A stretch of 64,000 nt of DNA from Martinezella miluonensis (GCF_900094545.1 NZ_FMAH01000025.1:35710-99709), one strand, 5' to 3'. Shown: positions 37,070-46,341, numbered from the stretch's first letter. The notes: a model not told the origin generated them from the letters alone. Numbers and translations: made by a program.

Positions 37070-37330
37070 CTATTTGCCCGGGGCGGTGCATTGATACGGC
37101 TTTTTCACGCAGGCGATCTGCGGCGTGGAACAGTCGGCCTGTCCGTCCGTCACACGACAGTAGGAGCAATTGTCGGTGAATTCGGTGCAATCGGGGTTCG
37201 CCTGAAGAAAGTCCTTCATGCTCTGCATGTCAGCAGCTTTGTCGGCAGGCGGCGGCTGCGCTGCATCGTCACAATAGGCAGGCGAGACACTGACGATCGC
37301 CAGCAAAAACATGAATATAAGTCTGGCCAT
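37070..37330 (-). CDS. Small cysteine-rich exported protein
   Basis: An 86-residue protein with signal peptide MARLIFMFLLAIVSVSPAYC. The mature part contains six further cysteines (DCTEF, NCSYC, DCSTP, IACVKK, YQC), suggesting a disulfide-stabilised periplasmic domain. No family is recognised. The ATG at 37330 is preferred because an upstream in-frame start would place 12 polar residues before the signal. Confidence 0.7.
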   Translation of the reverse strand: MARLIFMFLLAIVSVSPAYCDDAAQPPPADKAADMQSMKDFLQANPDCTEFTDNCSYCRVTDGQADCSTPQIACVKKPYQCTAPGK

Positions 37331-37420
37331 TGCAATCCCCCGATGTTTGCAGGGCAAATCTGCCACAAAACATTGTGGCGCGCCCGGTGGATCTACATCA
37401 TTTCGCCATTGTCAAAAGAA

Positions 37421-37445
37421 AAAGGCCGGGGAAACCCCGGCCTTT
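37421..37445 (-). terminator. Terminator of rplM-rpsI
   Basis: AAAGGCCGGGG pairs with CCCCGGCCTTT around AAA. The minus-strand exit gives TTTCTTTTGAC. It is 26 bases after the rpsI stop. Confidence 0.85.
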
Positions 37446-37470
37446 CCAAAATCCCATCTCGGGCAAGCGA

Positions 37471-37941
37471 TTAACGCTTGGAGAACTGGAACGAACGACG
37501 TGCCTTTGCGCGGCCGTACTTCTTGCGTTCGACGACGCGGCTGTCGCGGGTCAGGAAGCCGCCCTTCTTCAGGACCGAGCGCAGGCCCGGTTCGAAGTAG
37601 GTCAGCGCCTTGGACAGACCGTGGCGAACGGCACCGGCCTGGCCGGAGAGACCGCCGCCGGCAACGGTTGCGATGATGTCGAACTGGCCGTCACGGGCAG
37701 CCGCGACGATCGGCTGACGCAGGATCATCTGCAGAACCGGACGGGCGAAATAAGCCGTGTAGTCCTTGCCGTTGACGATGATCTTGCCGGAGCCGGCCTT
37801 GACCCATACGCGGGCGACAGCGTCCTTGCGCTTGCCGGTCGCGTAGGAGCGGCCGAGCGAGTCGACCTTGCGGACGTGAACCGGAGCAGCAGCTGCTTCC
37901 GATACCGTGCCGAGATCCTTCAGGGAAGAGAGATCAGCCAT
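37471..37941 (-). CDS. rpsI: 30S ribosomal protein S9
   Basis: A 156-residue S9 with the usual C-terminal basic tail ending in FSKR that reaches the P-site tRNA. Core segments SYATGKRKDAVARVWVKAG and GQAGAVRHGLSKAL are intact. The alphaproteobacterial N-terminal extension is present. It lies two bases after rplM. Confidence 0.98.
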   Translation of the reverse strand: MADLSSLKDLGTVSEAAAAPVHVRKVDSLGRSYATGKRKDAVARVWVKAGSGKIIVNGKDYTAYFARPVLQMILRQPIVAAARDGQFDIIATVAGGGLSGQAGAVRHGLSKALTYFEPGLRSVLKKGGFLTRDSRVVERKKYGRAKARRSFQFSKR

Positions 37942-37943
37942 TA

Positions 37944-38408
37944 TCAGGCGCTCCTTACGTTCTTCTTGTTCAGCTTGGCGACGTCGAGGACGACGGGCTG
38001 CTGGGCTTCATGGGGATGGTTCGAGCCGGCGTAGACGCGCAGGTTCTTCATCTGGCGACGGCCGAGCGGGCCGCGCGGAACCATGCGTTCGACAGCCTTC
38101 TCGACGACGCGCTCCGGGAAGCGGCCTTCGATGATCTGACGAGCGGTGCGCTCCTTGATGCCGCCGGCATAACCGGTGTGCCAGTAATAAACCTTGTCTT
38201 CGTACTTCTTGCCGGTGAAGACGACCTTGTCGGCATTGATGACGATGACGTTGTCGCCGTCGTCGACGTGAGGGGTGAAGGTAGCCTTATGCTTGCCGCG
38301 CAGACGCATTGCGATGATAGAAGCGAGACGGCCAACGACAAGCCCTTCGGCGTCGATGAGAACCCACTTCTTCTCCACCTCTGCAGGCTTCTGGGAGAAG
38401 GTTGCCAT
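37944..38408 (-). CDS. rplM: 50S ribosomal protein L13
   Basis: A 154-residue L13 with WVLIDAEGLVVGRLASIIAM and MVPRGPLGRRQMKNLRVYAG. It starts at the ATG at 38408 and forms the universal rplM-rpsI operon. Confidence 0.98.
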   Translation of the reverse strand: MATFSQKPAEVEKKWVLIDAEGLVVGRLASIIAMRLRGKHKATFTPHVDDGDNVIVINADKVVFTGKKYEDKVYYWHTGYAGGIKERTARQIIEGRFPERVVEKAVERMVPRGPLGRRQMKNLRVYAGSNHPHEAQQPVVLDVAKLNKKNVRSA

Positions 38409-38530
38409 GTTGCATACTCTCTTTTGAGACCCTTGGCCCGAAGGCGTCAGGGCGTTTCTTGTTGCTTGGTTTGGCGTGCTAAATGCGAGCCAAAAAGAAA
38501 GCGGCCCGGAAAGGCTGCGATCTGCGGCGG

Positions 38531-38559
38531 CTTATAGAGAGAATGTGATGCTCGGTCAA
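38531..38559 (-). promoter_or_regulatory. Sigma-70 type promoter of rplM-rpsI
   Basis: On the minus strand TTGACC (38559-38554) and TATAAG (38536-38531) are separated by 17 bases, about 120 bases before the rplM start. This is the best housekeeping promoter match I found in the window. Confidence 0.7.
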
Positions 38560-38645
38560 TATCACCGATTTGGGCGGTCGTAAAAATTACATATGAAAAT
38601 CAATTAGTTACATATGCGGTATAATGACACCACATATTTGGCGTT

Positions 38646-39482
38646 TCAACCAAGCCTTAAAACAAGGACACCTGCGGCAATAATCGCGCCGGCAATGTAG
38701 CGCCAGATGCTGGAGCGTTCCTTCAAGAAGAGGACGGAAATGACCAGCGCGAAGAGGATTGACGTCTCGCGCAAGGCCGCGACCATCGCGACCGGCGCCT
38801 TGGTCATGGCCCACAAGGCAACGCCATACGAGGCGATCGAGCCGCCGCCACCGATCAGCCCGCGCCACCAGTTATAGCGGATGTGGGCAGCCACGGCATT
38901 GGCGCCGCGTTGCGAGATCGCCCAGGCGAACAACAGGACGGGCGGCAGCAGCGACATCCAGAGCGTATAGGATATTGAATTGCCTGAAATCCGGGCGCCG
39001 ATGCCGTCAACATAGGTGTAAGTCGCAATGACGACGGCGTTGGAAAGGGCGAGCAGGATCGCCCGCCGACCGCCTTTTCGAGCCTCGAAGGCAAGCGTCA
39101 ATATGCCCGCGCAGATGGTCATTGTGCCGATTAATGCTCCGCCCGACAACGTTTCCTTGAGAATGAAGCTGCTCGTAGAGACGATGATCAGCGGCGCTAC
39201 GCCGCGCATCAGCGGATAGACAAGACCGATATCGCCGGCGCGATAGGCGGCAGCAACGAGCTGGAAATAGGCGAACTGCAGGATCGCCGAAGCGCCGATG
39301 AACGGCCAGGCGGCGGACGCCGGCAAAGGCAGGAACGGCAAGAGGGGGAGGGCGGCCACGGCGCCACCTGCCGAGACCAGAGCAGCATCGAGGGATTTGT
39401 CGGTCCCGGCCTTGATGATCGCATTCCATGTCGCGTGCAGCAGCGCGCCGAAGAGCACAAGGGCGATAACGTCGAGAGACAC
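38646..39482 (-). CDS. EamA family (DMT superfamily) transporter
   Basis: A 278-residue inner-membrane protein with about ten helices in two EamA repeats. The first has GALLHATWNAIIKAGTDKSL and AYFQLVAAAYRAGDIGLVYP, and the second KAPVAMVAALRETSILFALV and SVLFLKERSSIWR. The substrate is unknown. I start at GTG 39482, with GAGG five bases upstream; the frame is open to 39605 but the extra residues are polar and unlike the family. Confidence 0.82.
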   Translation of the reverse strand: MSLDVIALVLFGALLHATWNAIIKAGTDKSLDAALVSAGGAVAALPLLPFLPLPASAAWPFIGASAILQFAYFQLVAAAYRAGDIGLVYPLMRGVAPLIIVSTSSFILKETLSGGALIGTMTICAGILTLAFEARKGGRRAILLALSNAVVIATYTYVDGIGARISGNSISYTLWMSLLPPVLLFAWAISQRGANAVAAHIRYNWWRGLIGGGGSIASYGVALWAMTKAPVAMVAALRETSILFALVISVLFLKERSSIWRYIAGAIIAAGVLVLRLG

Positions 39483-40320
39483 GAAAACCTCGGAAATCAG
39501 ATGGGGAGACGCAAAAACTTGGTATTTTGTGGGAGTTTGGCTCCCATATGATCCCCAATACATCAAAAAGCAACGTGAATACGGTGTTGCGCCCTTGCTT
39601 CGCACTGCTATTTTGAGCCTCGGATCGGAGGCGGGAGTGTTCTCCGTATGTTCTCGATGTGGGTTGCATATATTATAAATAACTAATTTATTGCAGTATA
39701 AATCGCGAACAAACGTCGCATGCCATGTGAACGCATGGGTAGAGTTAGCGCTCTCTCGTTCAAGACCGGCGCCGTGCCGCGGTATTGCAGAAATGTTATT
39801 CGGTCATATAAGATGGGCCGGTTGAAGCGGCAGCGATTTTCTCTCGTCCTAATTGAATTGCGCTTGAGTATAGTGGAAAAATTTTCAAATAATGTAAACT
39901 ATTGCAGGCGATGGCAGTCGTCCCAGTGCGTAGATCGTATGAAAAAGTATGACTATTTCAAGAATAAAACTGAAAATCTGGGTGATTCGCTATGAGTAGG
40001 ATTGCGCAGATCGCAAAACTATATCCCGATAGAATCTACGGAGATGCATATATTCTTCGTTCTCTATCGGTTCTCGTTCCGCTTATCTTCTCCATTAGGT
40101 TATTCTAATTGGATGGTGAATGAATAGCGAACAAAGATTGTATTTCATAGGAACATGTCTGATGGTGTTCGGAAAACCTATGAAAGCGCTTTGAAAGGCA
40201 CTTTCAATTGAAGCATATAACAACCCACGCATCGTCGTTGCGGTGGCGGCTCACCGCGCCCGGACAATCAGCGGTCGTGTTAGTGTGTGTAGTCGCATGC
40301 GGCAGGCAAACCTTAGCCCA
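39483..40320. other. AT-rich gene-poor region
   Basis: About 840 bases with no convincing gene. From about 39660 to 40200 the base composition is visibly AT-richer than the rest of the window. Open frames of 91 codons (39720-39995) and 38 codons (from ATG 39992) lack ribosome-binding sites and family resemblance. The segment could be horizontally acquired or a decayed gene; I see no inverted repeats typical of an insertion sequence. Confidence 0.5.
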
Positions 40321-40650
40321 TCATCGCCGGCGGAAAATCAATAGTTCGTCCTCGAGGTCGCTTGTTGGCCGGCATATGTAGACGGGGCAGGACGCCCGGT
40401 CCTTCGTCGGCAAATAATCCTGATCGGCATAGTAACCTACATCGCAGGCGCGGCTATCTGCTACATAGCGGTCATAAAGCGTCATTTTTGACGTTCTCCT
40501 GGCCGGATAGCGCATGATCACCGCCCGCTCGCGATTGATGGTCGCCTTGGCTTCGGCGCAGGTCATCGACATGGAATTATAGCGGGAAATCGCCAGCGCC
40601 GGCGTGGAGGCAGAGGCAATCAGCAGACCCAGGAGAATGATCTTTTTCAT
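40321..40650 (-). CDS. Exported protein of unknown function
   Basis: A 109-residue protein with a signal peptide (KKIILLGLLIASASTPALA). The mature part contains SMTCAEAKATINRERAVIMR, RYVADSRACDVGYY and DRASCPVYICRP, with five cysteines. Similar periplasmic proteins occur in Rhizobiaceae without known role. AGGGAGGA lies upstream of the ATG. Confidence 0.78.
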   Translation of the reverse strand: MKKIILLGLLIASASTPALAISRYNSMSMTCAEAKATINRERAVIMRYPARRTSKMTLYDRYVADSRACDVGYYADQDYLPTKDRASCPVYICRPTSDLEDELLIFRRR

Positions 40651-40762
40651 CGGGTTAATCCTCCCTGAAATTGTTATAATGTAATATATACGTGGAAACT
40701 GCTGCTGCGGTTTCTATTTTTGCGGTAAAAATGCAAGTTTGATCGCCTAGGGAGGCTTCGTG

Positions 40763-41191
40763 ATGAACCACGATAGTTATGACGATTCCTATCTCGCCGA
40801 TATCCTTCTATCCGTCAGGACAATTGCGCTCGTCGGCGCGTCGCCCAACCCCGCGCGGCCAAGCAATGGCGTGATGGCCTATCTGCTGAACAGGGGCTAT
40901 CGCGTCATCCCCGTCAACCCCGGGCAAGCCGGCAAGGAAATCCTCGGGCAGTGGGTCTATGCGCATCTGGCCGATATTCCGGAGCCGGTGGATATGGTCG
41001 ATGTCTTCCGGGCGCCGGAATATCTGAGGTCGGTGGTCGAGGAGACCATCATGATCGATCCCCGGCCGCCGGTGATCTGGGGGCAGCTCGGCGTGCGCGA
41101 CGATGCGGCCGCAGCGAGAGCGGAAGCCGCAGGCGTCAGGGTCGTCATGGACCGCTGTCCTGCCATCGAATATCCGCGTCTGGTTGCCTGA
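40763..41191 (+). CDS. CoA-binding domain protein
   Basis: A 142-residue soluble protein consisting of one CoA_binding (Rossmann-like) domain. The nucleotide loop IALVGASPNPARPSNGVMAY and the segment PVDMVDVFRAPEYL are typical. Such stand-alone proteins are widespread and their role is unknown. GGAGG at 40751-40755 fits the ATG at 40763 better than the GTG one codon earlier. Confidence 0.88.
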   Translation: MNHDSYDDSYLADILLSVRTIALVGASPNPARPSNGVMAYLLNRGYRVIPVNPGQAGKEILGQWVYAHLADIPEPVDMVDVFRAPEYLRSVVEETIMIDPRPPVIWGQLGVRDDAAAARAEAAGVRVVMDRCPAIEYPRLVA

Positions 41192-41341
41192 CCCGAAGCA
41201 GCTGTTTATCGCGCGATCTTGCTGAAAAATGGCAAGTTTTTCCCGTGAGTTGAAGAGCGCGGCAAAGTTCGCGGTTAACTTTCGTGTCGCGGCCGTTATG
41301 ATCCCCTCCATCGCAAATAGAATCTGGCGGGAGGGAATATC

Positions 41342-42625
41342 ATGCCAACGAACAATCCGGGTTTCGACACACTAGCAATCCATGCAGGCGCACAGCCGGA
41401 CCCGACGACAGGGGCCCGGGCGACGCCGATCTACCAGACGACATCCTTCGTTTTCCAGGATGCCGATCATGCCGCCGCTCTGTTCGGTTTGCAGCAATTC
41501 GGCAATATCTATACCCGGATCATGAACCCGACCCAGGCCGTGCTCGAAGAGCGCGTGGCTGCCCTTGAAGGCGGAACGGCGGCGCTTGCCGTTGCCTCGG
41601 GCCACGCTGCCCAGCTGCTGGTCTTCCACACCATCATGCGGCCGGGCGACAATTTCGTCGCCGCCAAGCGGCTGTATGGCGGCTCGGTCAATCAGTTCGG
41701 CCAGTCCTTCAAGAATTTCGATTGGCGTGTTCGCTGGGCTGATCCGGCCGATCCCGCCACCTTCGAGGCGCAGATCGATGAGCGCACCCGCGGCATCTTC
41801 ATCGAGAGCCTTGCCAATCCCGGCGGCACCTTCGTCGATATCGCGGCGATCGCCGCCGTCGCCCACAAGCACGGCTTGCCGCTCATCGTCGACAACACGA
41901 TGGCGAGCCCCTACCTCATTCGGCCGTTGGAACACGGCGCGGATATCGTCGTGCATTCGCTGACGAAATTCCTTGGCGGTCACGGCAATTCCATGGGCGG
42001 CATCATCGTCGATGGCGGTACTTTCGACTGGTCGGCATCGGGCAACTATCCCATGCTCTCCGCACCGCGGCCGGAATATAATGGTGTCGTGCTGCATTCG
42101 ACCTTCGGCAATTTTGCCTTTGCCATCGCGTGCCGCGTTCTCGGCCTGCGCGATCTCGGCCCGGCAATCTCGCCGTTCAACGCTTTCCTGATTCTGACCG
42201 GCATCGAGACGTTGCCGCTGCGCATGCAGCGTCATTCCGACAACGCGGTCGCCGTCGCACGCTGGCTGAAGGGGCATGACAAGGTAGCCTGGGTCAACTA
42301 CGCCGGCCTCGAGGAAGATCCGAACCATGCGCTGCAGCAGCGCTACTCGCCGAAGGGGGCAGGCTCGGTCTTCACCTTCGGGCTCAAGGGCGGCTATCAG
42401 GCCGGCAAGGGGCTGGTGGAAGGGTTGGAGCTCTTCTCCCACCTCGCCAATATCGGCGACACTCGCTCGCTGGTCATCCATCCCGCATCGACGACGCACA
42501 AGCAGCTGACCGACGAGCAGAAGGTCGCAGCCGGTGCCGGCCCCGATGTCGTGCGTCTGTCGATCGGCATCGAGGACGTCAAGGATATCATCGCCGATCT
42601 CCAGCAATCGCTGGCAAAGGTCTAA
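41342..42625 (+). CDS. metY: O-acetylhomoserine aminocarboxypropyltransferase (sulfhydrylase)
   Basis: A 427-residue PLP enzyme of the Cys/Met metabolism family. Characteristic segments are TLAIHAGAQPDPTTGARATP, YTRIMNPT and the PLP lysine Lys209 in HSLTKFLGGHG. The length and the long C-terminal domain match MetY rather than MetB/MetC. It would make homocysteine from O-acetylhomoserine and sulfide. GGGAGGG precedes the ATG. Confidence 0.93.
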   Translation: MPTNNPGFDTLAIHAGAQPDPTTGARATPIYQTTSFVFQDADHAAALFGLQQFGNIYTRIMNPTQAVLEERVAALEGGTAALAVASGHAAQLLVFHTIMRPGDNFVAAKRLYGGSVNQFGQSFKNFDWRVRWADPADPATFEAQIDERTRGIFIESLANPGGTFVDIAAIAAVAHKHGLPLIVDNTMASPYLIRPLEHGADIVVHSLTKFLGGHGNSMGGIIVDGGTFDWSASGNYPMLSAPRPEYNGVVLHSTFGNFAFAIACRVLGLRDLGPAISPFNAFLILTGIETLPLRMQRHSDNAVAVARWLKGHDKVAWVNYAGLEEDPNHALQQRYSPKGAGSVFTFGLKGGYQAGKGLVEGLELFSHLANIGDTRSLVIHPASTTHKQLTDEQKVAAGAGPDVVRLSIGIEDVKDIIADLQQSLAKV

Positions 42626-42693
42626 GGGCCGGATCGGAAAGGGCTGAAAAAGCCGAGGGCCATCCCTGATGGCCCGGCATTTCATGCTTGTGT

Positions 42694-42728
42694 CGCCCCA
42701 CAGCCGCGAGAAGAGCGGCTGTGGGGCG
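42694..42728. terminator. Strong hairpin between metY and the cupin gene
   Basis: CGCCCCACAGCCGC (42694-42707) pairs perfectly with GCGGCTGTGGGGCG (42715-42728) around GAGAAGA. The following T content is modest. Position after metY suggests termination. Confidence 0.6.
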
Positions 42729-42768
42729 CTTGTTTGTCGGCCGAAAGCGCAATCGACGGGAGGCATTT

Positions 42769-43113
42769 ATGACGACTTATCTGCAACTGGATGTCGATGG
42801 CGTCGAGCCAGAGAGCGGCGCGCCTGCGGCGGATCGGCTTGTTTCGGGTGCTCCAATCTTCCGCACCTGGAACCTGGACGAGGCCGATGGCGGCCTCTAT
42901 GCCGGCATCTGGGAGGCGACGCCGGGGAAGTGGAAGATCGTCTATGACGAGTGGGAATACTTCCACATCCTGTCGGGCTATTCCGTCGTGACAGCAGACG
43001 ACGGCGAGACATTCCACCTGCGCGCCGGCGACCGGATGATCTTGAAGCCGGGCTTCAAGGGGACTTGGGAAGTCATTGAAACGACTCGCAAGGACTATGT
43101 GATCCGGCTCTGA
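42769..43113 (+). CDS. Cupin_3 (DUF861) domain protein
   Basis: A 114-residue single cupin domain. GLYAGIWEATPGKWKIVYDE, WEYFHILSGYSVVTADDGET and LRAGDRMILKPGFKGTWEV match the DUF861 group related to ethanolamine-utilisation EutQ and ureidoglycine aminohydrolase folds. The substrate is unknown. GGGAGG lies six bases before the ATG. Confidence 0.85.
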   Translation: MTTYLQLDVDGVEPESGAPAADRLVSGAPIFRTWNLDEADGGLYAGIWEATPGKWKIVYDEWEYFHILSGYSVVTADDGETFHLRAGDRMILKPGFKGTWEVIETTRKDYVIRL

Positions 43114-43212
43114 CGACGTTGTTGAATCAAAACATGAAGTTCGCGTTCGTCTGCTGCCTGAAGCGGCCCATTTCACGCTGTTCAGCAATGGCAGCGATGA
43201 TTGCCGCAGGTT

Positions 43213-43252
43213 GTGTCACCGCTGCTTCATTAAACTGTCATCAAACTGAAAC
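43213..43252 (+). promoter_or_regulatory. Tandem PHO boxes upstream of pstS
   Basis: Four 7-base half sites at an 11-base spacing: GTGTCAC (43213), GCTTCAT (43224), CTGTCAT (43235) and CTGAAAC (43246). The last pair fits the PhoB box consensus CTGTCAT-N4-CTGTCAT well. The array ends 124 bases before the pstS start, suggesting PhoB-activated expression under phosphate limitation. Confidence 0.75.
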
Positions 43253-43375
43253 AATGCGGCATTAGAGCCATCATTGTCGCCAGGAGATTGATAGTGGGGA
43301 GGTCATTTACCATGGGTATCTCGCGCCGATCTTCTGCTCGCCATCCTTTCATTCACTCGAGGAAGTGAGTCTACT

Positions 43376-44401
43376 ATGCTTAACCTGAAAATCCGTTCCC
43401 TTTGCCTGACCGCCGGCCTGGTTGTCGTCATGGCTGCTTCAGCTTCGGCTGCCGACATCACCGGCGCTGGCTCGAGCTTCATCGCACCGGTTCTGTCCAA
43501 GTGGGCCGAAGGCTACAAGGCTGCGACGAATAATGTCGTCAACTACCAGTCGGTCGGTTCGGGCGCCGGTATCAAGCAGCTCCTCGACAAGACCATCGTA
43601 TTCGGCGCTTCGGACAAGCCGATGAGCGACGCCGACCTCGAGAAGAACGGCATTGCCCAGTTCCCGATGATCTCCGGCGGCATCGTTGTTTCTTACAACA
43701 TCGAAGGCGTAAAGCCGGGCCAGCTGGTTCTCGACGGCAAGACGCTGTCCGACATCTTCCTCGGTAAGATCACCAAGTGGGACGATGCGGCCATCAAGGC
43801 CCTCAACGCCGACGTGAAGCTGCCTTCCACGCAGATCTCCGTCGTTTATCGCGCCGACAGCTCGGGCACGACCTTCAACTTCACCGACTACCTGGCGAAG
43901 GTTTCGCCGGAGTGGAAGGAAAAGGTTGGTTCGAACACGGCGGTTGAATGGCCGGTCGGCTTCGGTGCCAAGGGCTCCGAAGGCGTTTCCACCACTGTCA
44001 ACCAGACGGCTGGTTCGATCTCCTACGTTGAATATTCCTACGTCGTCGCCAACCACATCGGTTTCGCGAAGATGAAGAATGCTGCTGGCAAGGTTATCGA
44101 GCCGAGCCTCGACACCTTCAAGGCTGCTGCTTCCAACGCCGATTGGGCCAAGGCCAAGAACTTCAACCTGATCATCACCAATCAGCCGGGCGAAAAGAGC
44201 TGGCCGATTGCAGCTTCCACCTGGGTTCTGCTCTACAAGAAGCCGGCTGATGCTGCTAAGAATGAAGAGGCGCTGAAGTTCTTCAAGTGGTCTTATGAGC
44301 ACGGCCAGAAGGATGCGAGCGCCCTGTCTTATCTTGCGATCCCGGACAATGTTGCCGAGGTTGTCCAGAAGTCCTGGAAGACGGACTTCGGCACGAAGTA
44401 A
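43376..44401 (+). CDS. pstS: Phosphate ABC transporter substrate-binding protein
   Basis: The periplasmic phosphate-binding subunit. The 341-residue protein has a signal peptide ending ASAAD near residue 24 and the phosphate-binding loops TGAGSSFIAP, GSGAGIKQL, FGASDKPMS and YRADSSGTTFNFTDYL. It is the first gene of pstSCAB and sits behind tandem PHO boxes. A hairpin after the stop may let pstS be expressed above the membrane subunits. Confidence 0.97.
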   Translation: MLNLKIRSLCLTAGLVVVMAASASAADITGAGSSFIAPVLSKWAEGYKAATNNVVNYQSVGSGAGIKQLLDKTIVFGASDKPMSDADLEKNGIAQFPMISGGIVVSYNIEGVKPGQLVLDGKTLSDIFLGKITKWDDAAIKALNADVKLPSTQISVVYRADSSGTTFNFTDYLAKVSPEWKEKVGSNTAVEWPVGFGAKGSEGVSTTVNQTAGSISYVEYSYVVANHIGFAKMKNAAGKVIEPSLDTFKAAASNADWAKAKNFNLIITNQPGEKSWPIAASTWVLLYKKPADAAKNEEALKFFKWSYEHGQKDASALSYLAIPDNVAEVVQKSWKTDFGTK

Positions 44402-44423
44402 TTTGTGCTAGGTGAAAAGTTGC

Positions 44424-44455
44424 GGCGGACAGGGTTATGGCCCTGTCCGCCTTTC
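44424..44455 (+). terminator. Intercistronic hairpin pstS-pstC
   Basis: GGCGGACAGGG pairs perfectly with CCCTGTCCGCC around TTATGG, followed by TTTC. It is likely a partial terminator or mRNA stabiliser that raises pstS over pstCAB. Confidence 0.65.
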
Positions 44456-44477
44456 GTGACAGGACAAGGGGAAATCG

Positions 44478-45449
44478 ATGGCTGACGCGACTCAGACGGC
44501 TGGCTTCCAGGCATTGGATACCACCGTCAGCACCAGAAAATTCCGGACACAGGATCGGATTTTCTATTTTATGACGCTTGGCTCGGCTGCTCTTGTCGTG
44601 CTTCTGTTGCTGGCAATCCTTACGGTTCTTGTCATCGATGCCTTGCCAACCTTCCAGGCCTTCGGCTTTTCGTTCCTCTGGGGCACGAAGTGGAGCGCTC
44701 CCGCCGATATCTATGGCGCTGTGCCCGCCGTGGTTGGTACGCTGGTGAGTGCGCTCATCGCCATGCTGATTGCCGTTCCCCTCAGCATCGGCATTGCCAT
44801 CTTCCTCACGGAACTATGCCCCGGCAGCCTGCGGCGTCCGATCAGCACGGCCATCGAGCTTCTGGCCGGTGTTCCCTCAATTATCTACGGTATCGTCGGT
44901 CTGTTCATTCTCGTGCCGCTGATGCAGAACTATATCCTGCCCTTCCTTATCATGACGATCGGCCAGGTGCCGTTGATCGGCCTGCTGTTCCAGCCGCCGG
45001 CGCCGGGTGTCGGCCTGTTGACGGCAAGCCTCGTGCTTGCCGTCATGATCCTGCCGTTCATCACCGCCATAGCGCGCGACGTGTTCAGCACCGTGCCGCC
45101 GATGCTGCGTGAATCAGCTTACGGCATGGGCATGACCACATGGGAAGTGGCTCGCCACATCCTGATCCCCTATACACGCCGCGGCCTCGTTGGCGGAATC
45201 ATGCTCGGCCTCGGCCGCGCACTTGGCGAAACCATGGCCGTCACCTTCGTTGTAGGCTCGGTAAGCCGTCTGCAAACGTCGATCATCTCGCCGTCTACCA
45301 CCATTTCCGCCCAGATCGCGAACAACTTCGGCGATGCCGACGGTCTGCAATTGTCGAGCCTGATTGCGCTCGGCCTGCTCCTGTTTGTCCTTTCCTTCTG
45401 CGTGCTTGCGCTGGCGAGGTGGATGATCGGTCGCGGCGACTCGCATTGA
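44478..45449 (+). CDS. pstC: Phosphate ABC transporter permease PstC
   Basis: An inner membrane subunit of 323 residues with six helices. The permease signature is seen in RESAYGMGMTTWEVARHILI followed by GLGRALGETMAVTFVVGS. The shorter relative to some rhizobial PstC forms is not unusual. It starts 76 bases after pstS. Confidence 0.96.
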   Translation: MADATQTAGFQALDTTVSTRKFRTQDRIFYFMTLGSAALVVLLLLAILTVLVIDALPTFQAFGFSFLWGTKWSAPADIYGAVPAVVGTLVSALIAMLIAVPLSIGIAIFLTELCPGSLRRPISTAIELLAGVPSIIYGIVGLFILVPLMQNYILPFLIMTIGQVPLIGLLFQPPAPGVGLLTASLVLAVMILPFITAIARDVFSTVPPMLRESAYGMGMTTWEVARHILIPYTRRGLVGGIMLGLGRALGETMAVTFVVGSVSRLQTSIISPSTTISAQIANNFGDADGLQLSSLIALGLLLFVLSFCVLALARWMIGRGDSH

Positions 45450-45460
45450 GGAAAGAGCCC

Positions 45461-46312
45461 ATGGAAAATGCAATTCGTCAGAACCTCGTGTCGAGGCGTT
45501 ATGGGAAGAACCGGGTGATGATGGCCTTGTGCTTCCTCGCGGCCATCCTCGGCATATTCTTTCTCAGCGTGATCCTTGTGAGCCTGCTTTATCGCGGCGT
45601 AACGGCGCTCAGCCTCGACGTGTTCACCATGTCGATCCCGGCCCAGGGCTCGCGCGGTGGCCTGATCAACGCAATCTACGGCACGGTACTGGTCACGGGC
45701 TGCGCCATCCTGATCGCCGCGCCGATCGGCATCCTGGCAGGCACCTATCTGGTGGAATATGCCAACGGTACCAAGCTTGCCGAGTTTGCCAAGTTCATCA
45801 ACGACATCTTGCTTTCCGCACCCTCGATCATCGTTGGCGTGTTCGTCTACGGCGCCGTGGTCGTGCCCATGCACGGCAACTCTGCCATCGCCGGCATCCT
45901 CGCGCTGGCGCTGATCGCCCTTCCGGTCGTCAACCGCACGACGCAGGACATGCTGTTGCTGGTGCCAAACGCGCTTCGTGAGGCGACCGCCGCGCTCGGC
46001 GCGCCGCGCTGGAAGTCCATGACGATGGTGATCTACCGCTCCGCCTGGACGGGCATCCTCACCGGCATCCTGCTGGCCGTCGCGCGTATCAGCGGCGAAA
46101 CCGCGCCGCTTCTCTTCACGGCGGGCTACAGCAAATTCATGAATGCGGGCCTGACCGGTCCGATCGCCACGCTGCCGGTTGCCATCAACACGCTCGCCGC
46201 CGATGCCGGCGAGGACCTGAAACAACTGGCCTGGGCCGGCGCGCTGATCATCACCGTTGCCATCCTTGTCCTCAACATCCTTGCCCGTGTCTTGAGTGGG
46301 CGCCGCCAGTGA
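45461..46312 (+). CDS. pstA: Phosphate ABC transporter permease PstA
   Basis: A 283-residue six-helix subunit partnering PstC. It has SIPAQGSRGGLINAIYGTVL near the start and the permease loop REATAALGAPRWKSMTMVI followed by ARISGETAPLLFTAG. I start at the ATG at 45461, 11 bases after pstC with GAGG-like sequence upstream; the frame is open far upstream inside pstC but that part is a shadow. Confidence 0.95.
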   Translation: MENAIRQNLVSRRYGKNRVMMALCFLAAILGIFFLSVILVSLLYRGVTALSLDVFTMSIPAQGSRGGLINAIYGTVLVTGCAILIAAPIGILAGTYLVEYANGTKLAEFAKFINDILLSAPSIIVGVFVYGAVVVPMHGNSAIAGILALALIALPVVNRTTQDMLLLVPNALREATAALGAPRWKSMTMVIYRSAWTGILTGILLAVARISGETAPLLFTAGYSKFMNAGLTGPIATLPVAINTLAADAGEDLKQLAWAGALIITVAILVLNILARVLSGRRQ

Positions 46313-46341
46313 CGCAGCCGCCGAACGATAGGAATGAAACC

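Noticed and set aside
39720..39995. Possible 91-codon gene in the AT-rich gap
   Set aside because: No ribosome-binding site, mixed charged composition and no recognisable motif.
41192..41341. SAM riboswitch upstream of metY
   Set aside because: I could not find the SAM-II core; the visible CTTGC/GCAAG hairpin with a T run looks more like a terminator of the preceding gene.
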